This document shows, one piece after another, positions 5,025 through 5,186 of a stretch of DNA of 5,186 bases (position 1 is the first letter of the stretch; every line of letters begins with the position of its first letter). The stretch is taken from contig DAIQMR010000062.1 in the NCBI GenBank assembly GCA_036788835.1, positions 1 to 5,186 of the forward strand, written 5' to 3'. Origin of the DNA: JALCSJ01 sp036788835. GTDB lineage: Bacteria; Bacillota; Negativicutes; Acidaminococcales; Acidaminococcaceae. The notes beneath the pieces were generated by a model that was not told where the DNA came from, made no database searches, and worked only from the letters and a program-made list of their open reading frames with translations. The translations under genes were made by a program, and so were the position numbers.

Positions 5025-5050
5025 TTACATCTATCCCGACCACCCAACTA
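4984..5050. repeat. 67-bp direct repeat, copy 2 (partner at 618-684)
   Basis: This copy differs from 618-684 by five substitutions and no gaps. It contains the hairpin plus 29 conserved flanking bases (5022-5050). This copy's hairpin is extended by flanking AAT/ATT and has better T-rich tails, so it looks like the more functional terminator of the two. Homology with copy 1 stops beyond 5050 and left of 4984. Confidence 0.85.
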
Positions 5051-5115
5051 CCTGTTTTCACACAAACGTCATAACCGTCGCTAGTGGCTCCTACTCTACG
5101 TCTCAACGATTGCAT
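5020..5115 (-). other. Short open frame of 31 codons ending inside repeat copy 2, doubtful
   Basis: On the minus strand an ATG at 5115-5113 opens 31 codons, beginning MQSLRRRVGATSDGYD and ending WVVGIDVK before a TAA at 5022-5020. The last ten codons lie in the 67-bp repeat. In copy 1 the same frame would read SLVDGIDVK then TAA, and two of the four differences there are silent, which hints at former coding. There is no convincing ribosome binding site and an in-frame TAG stands directly before the ATG. It may be the tail of a decayed gene. I do not recognise the peptide. Confidence 0.2.
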
Positions 5116-5160
5116 CTAAATGGTATACTCAACCTATTGCCTCAATTCGGGCAACTCAAC

Positions 5161-5186
5161 TATAGTGCCAAAGTGTGTCTAATTTA
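5161..5186. mobile_element. Possible terminal inverted repeat of an IS256/mutator-type insertion sequence (cut by window)
   Basis: The last bases read TATAGTGCCAAAGTGTGTCTAA. From memory, IS256-family ends look like GATAGTGTCCAAATAAGTGTGTAAA, so the similarity is clear but gapped. Read on the minus strand, TAA (5186-5184) would be followed by the inverted repeat, matching a transposase stop just inside the element's end. No transposase sequence is visible, so the element body, if real, lies to the right of the window. Confidence 0.25.

Noticed and set aside
618..5050. The 67-bp repeats as a CRISPR array or as integrase attachment sites
   Set aside because: There are only two copies, 4.4 kb apart, with no spacer units. 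Five scattered mismatches and a gene-end terminator structure do not fit attL/attR core sequences, and no integrase is visible between them.

Overview
The window looks like an accessory segment of a low-GC, probably strictly anaerobic Bacillota (Firmicutes) genome. The evidence is AT-rich DNA, strong AGGAGG-type ribosome binding sites, TTGACA/TATAAT-type promoters, and an iron-sulfur flavoenzyme of the enoate-reductase type that is typical of anaerobes. I cannot assign a genus. Clostridia and Negativicutes are both plausible.

Left edge (1-600): the last 30 codons of a plus-strand gene, resembling the C-terminus of a large serine recombinase, run into a strong hairpin. A convergent minus-strand gene for a small TIGR04076-type protein follows, with its own extended -10 promoter and a GTG start.

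Centre (about 618-5050): a compact regulated module. A TetR-type repressor gene (plus, 4431-4976) is divergent from a four-gene minus-strand operon. In transcription order the operon encodes a 686-residue Fe-S/FMN/FAD enoate-reductase-like oxidoreductase (2250-4310), an SRPBCC small-molecule-binding protein (1671-2237), a small basic exported protein (1385-1693) and a polytopic membrane protein (736-1380). Spacings of 12 bp and 4 bp and one 23-bp overlap imply one mRNA. The two promoters face each other inside a near-perfect 21-bp inverted repeat, with overlapping -10 boxes and one -35 box in each arm. This is the probable TetR operator. The simplest reading is an inducible response to an unsaturated small molecule: the regulator senses it, the flavoenzyme reduces it and the SRPBCC protein may bind it. 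The exported and membrane proteins have no clear role.

Edges of the module: each transcription unit ends at a copy of the same 67-bp direct repeat (618-684 and 4984-5050, 62/67 identical), which carries a terminator-like hairpin. Next to the left copy is a short reading frame resembling a fragment of a RhuM-family protein. The extreme right end resembles the terminal inverted repeat of an IS256/mutator-type insertion sequence. These signs fit a patchwork, transferable region, but the mobile-element calls are tentative.
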